Part shown: one piece after another, positions 23,865-24,020 of the stretch
How the letters are laid out: every line of letters starts with the position of its first letter
Position numbering within the stretch: position 1 is the stretch's first letter
From: JBDKTH01 sp964558295
GTDB taxonomy: Bacteria > Planctomycetota > Planctomycetia > Pirellulales > Thermoguttaceae
Reading direction: 5' to 3'
DNA: 24,020 bases
Assembly: GCA_964558295.1 (NCBI GenBank)
Contig: CAZLDQ010000076.1
Location: 1-24,020, forward strand
Notes under the pieces: model-generated
Databases searched by the model: none
The model's input: only the letters and a program-made list of their open reading frames with translations
Told to the model about the DNA's origin: nothing
Translations under genes and position numbers: made by a program

Positions 23865-23891
23865 GGCGGGCAAGCCCGCCCGCTACGCGGG
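23865..23891. repeat. copy 3 of the GGCGGGC-AA-GCCC palindrome, with second hairpin
   Basis: GGCGGGC-AA-GCCCGCC (23865-23880) is a perfect 7-bp inverted repeat, and the overlapping CCCGC-TAC-GCGGG (23879-23891) makes a second stem. Related to copies at 6350-6365 and 12431-12446. Confidence 0.55.
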
Positions 23892-23959
23892 TGGGGGGCT
23901 GAACGTATTGTGGGGCAAGATGGCCGCTCGGCGAGTAGACGTTGCCGCGTATAACGACG

Positions 23960-24020
23960 AATCTCAAATCTCGAATTTCAGATTTCAGATTTCAGATTTC
24001 AAATCCCCAACCCCCAACCT
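23960..24020. repeat. heptamer tandem array (GATTTCA type) running off the right edge
   Basis: Eight 7-base units and a partial ninth, in strict phase. Three identical GATTTCA units (23981-24001) are flanked by variants AATCTCA, AATCTCG and AATTTCA on the left and AATCCCC and AACCCCC on the right. The composition drifts from A/T-rich to C-rich while the period stays 7. Confidence 0.75.

Larger units (their letters stand above)
23569..24020. other. non-coding right end with repeats
   Basis: No convincing gene. It holds a GC hairpin CGCCG-TCG-CGGCG (23591-23603) shortly after the GspF-type stop, two heptamer arrays, one GGCGGGC palindrome and a TACAAT motif (23786-23791) that could be a -10 element for a gene beyond the window. 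Confidence 0.5.

Overview
The window is GC-rich, gene-dense bacterial chromosome, most likely from a member of the Planctomycetota (Pirellulales/Thermogutta-like). This placement is inference from protein character, since there is no rRNA in view. The supporting signs are a large signal peptidase I with planctomycete-style insertions, a secreted YCF48 propeller / PIG-L-like / CBM9-like fusion, a very large secreted DUF4091/GH123-type protein, a DnaG-RpoD pair with a characteristic RpoD N-terminus, and many small palindromic and heptameric intergenic repeats. A 100-base run of N (7700-7799) shows that this is a scaffolded draft or metagenome assembly.

Layout. 1-1317 (-) holds a signal peptidase I that runs off the left edge. 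It is divergent from a 1,036-residue secreted multidomain protein (1426-4536, +), which is followed by a small lipoprotein (4712-5401, +). A compact multi-zinc-ribbon protein (5425-5898, -) converges on the lipoprotein. After about 600 bases without a credible gene come a secreted alpha/beta-hydrolase (6501-7373, -), a 52-bp tandem repeat array interrupted by the assembly gap (7645-7914), and a secreted GH123-like protein (7918-11466, -). A second gene-poor stretch (11467-12090) precedes a rightward group: a 2[4Fe-4S] ferredoxin with a clear terminator, a ClpP-like protein that lacks the usual catalytic Asp, an ApbE-type flavin transferase, a DedA membrane protein and a secreted HEAT-like protein (to 16209).

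From 16282 to 22331 the genes run leftward: a coiled-coil/zinc-ribbon protein, RpoD (strong intrinsic terminator at 17040-17073), DnaG primase and an HtrA-type protease. A GspF/PilC-type secretion membrane protein (22528-23568, +) diverges from htrA. The last 450 bases hold only repeats, including two heptamer arrays.

How the genes relate. The dnaG-rpoD pair is a housekeeping core, a reduced macromolecular-synthesis operon without rpsU. Much of the rest concerns the cell envelope: signal peptidase, HtrA protease, DedA, GspF, lipoprotein, secreted hydrolases and secreted beta-propeller/HEAT proteins. I saw no phage, transposase, CRISPR array, tRNA or rRNA. I did not find one clear new defence- or biosynthesis-type system. 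The most unusual items are domain architectures (the signal peptidase with insertions, the PIG-L-like domain that has lost its metal ligands, the ClpP-like protein without Asp), a hairpin that places the dnaG Shine-Dalgarno in its loop, and the repeat families.
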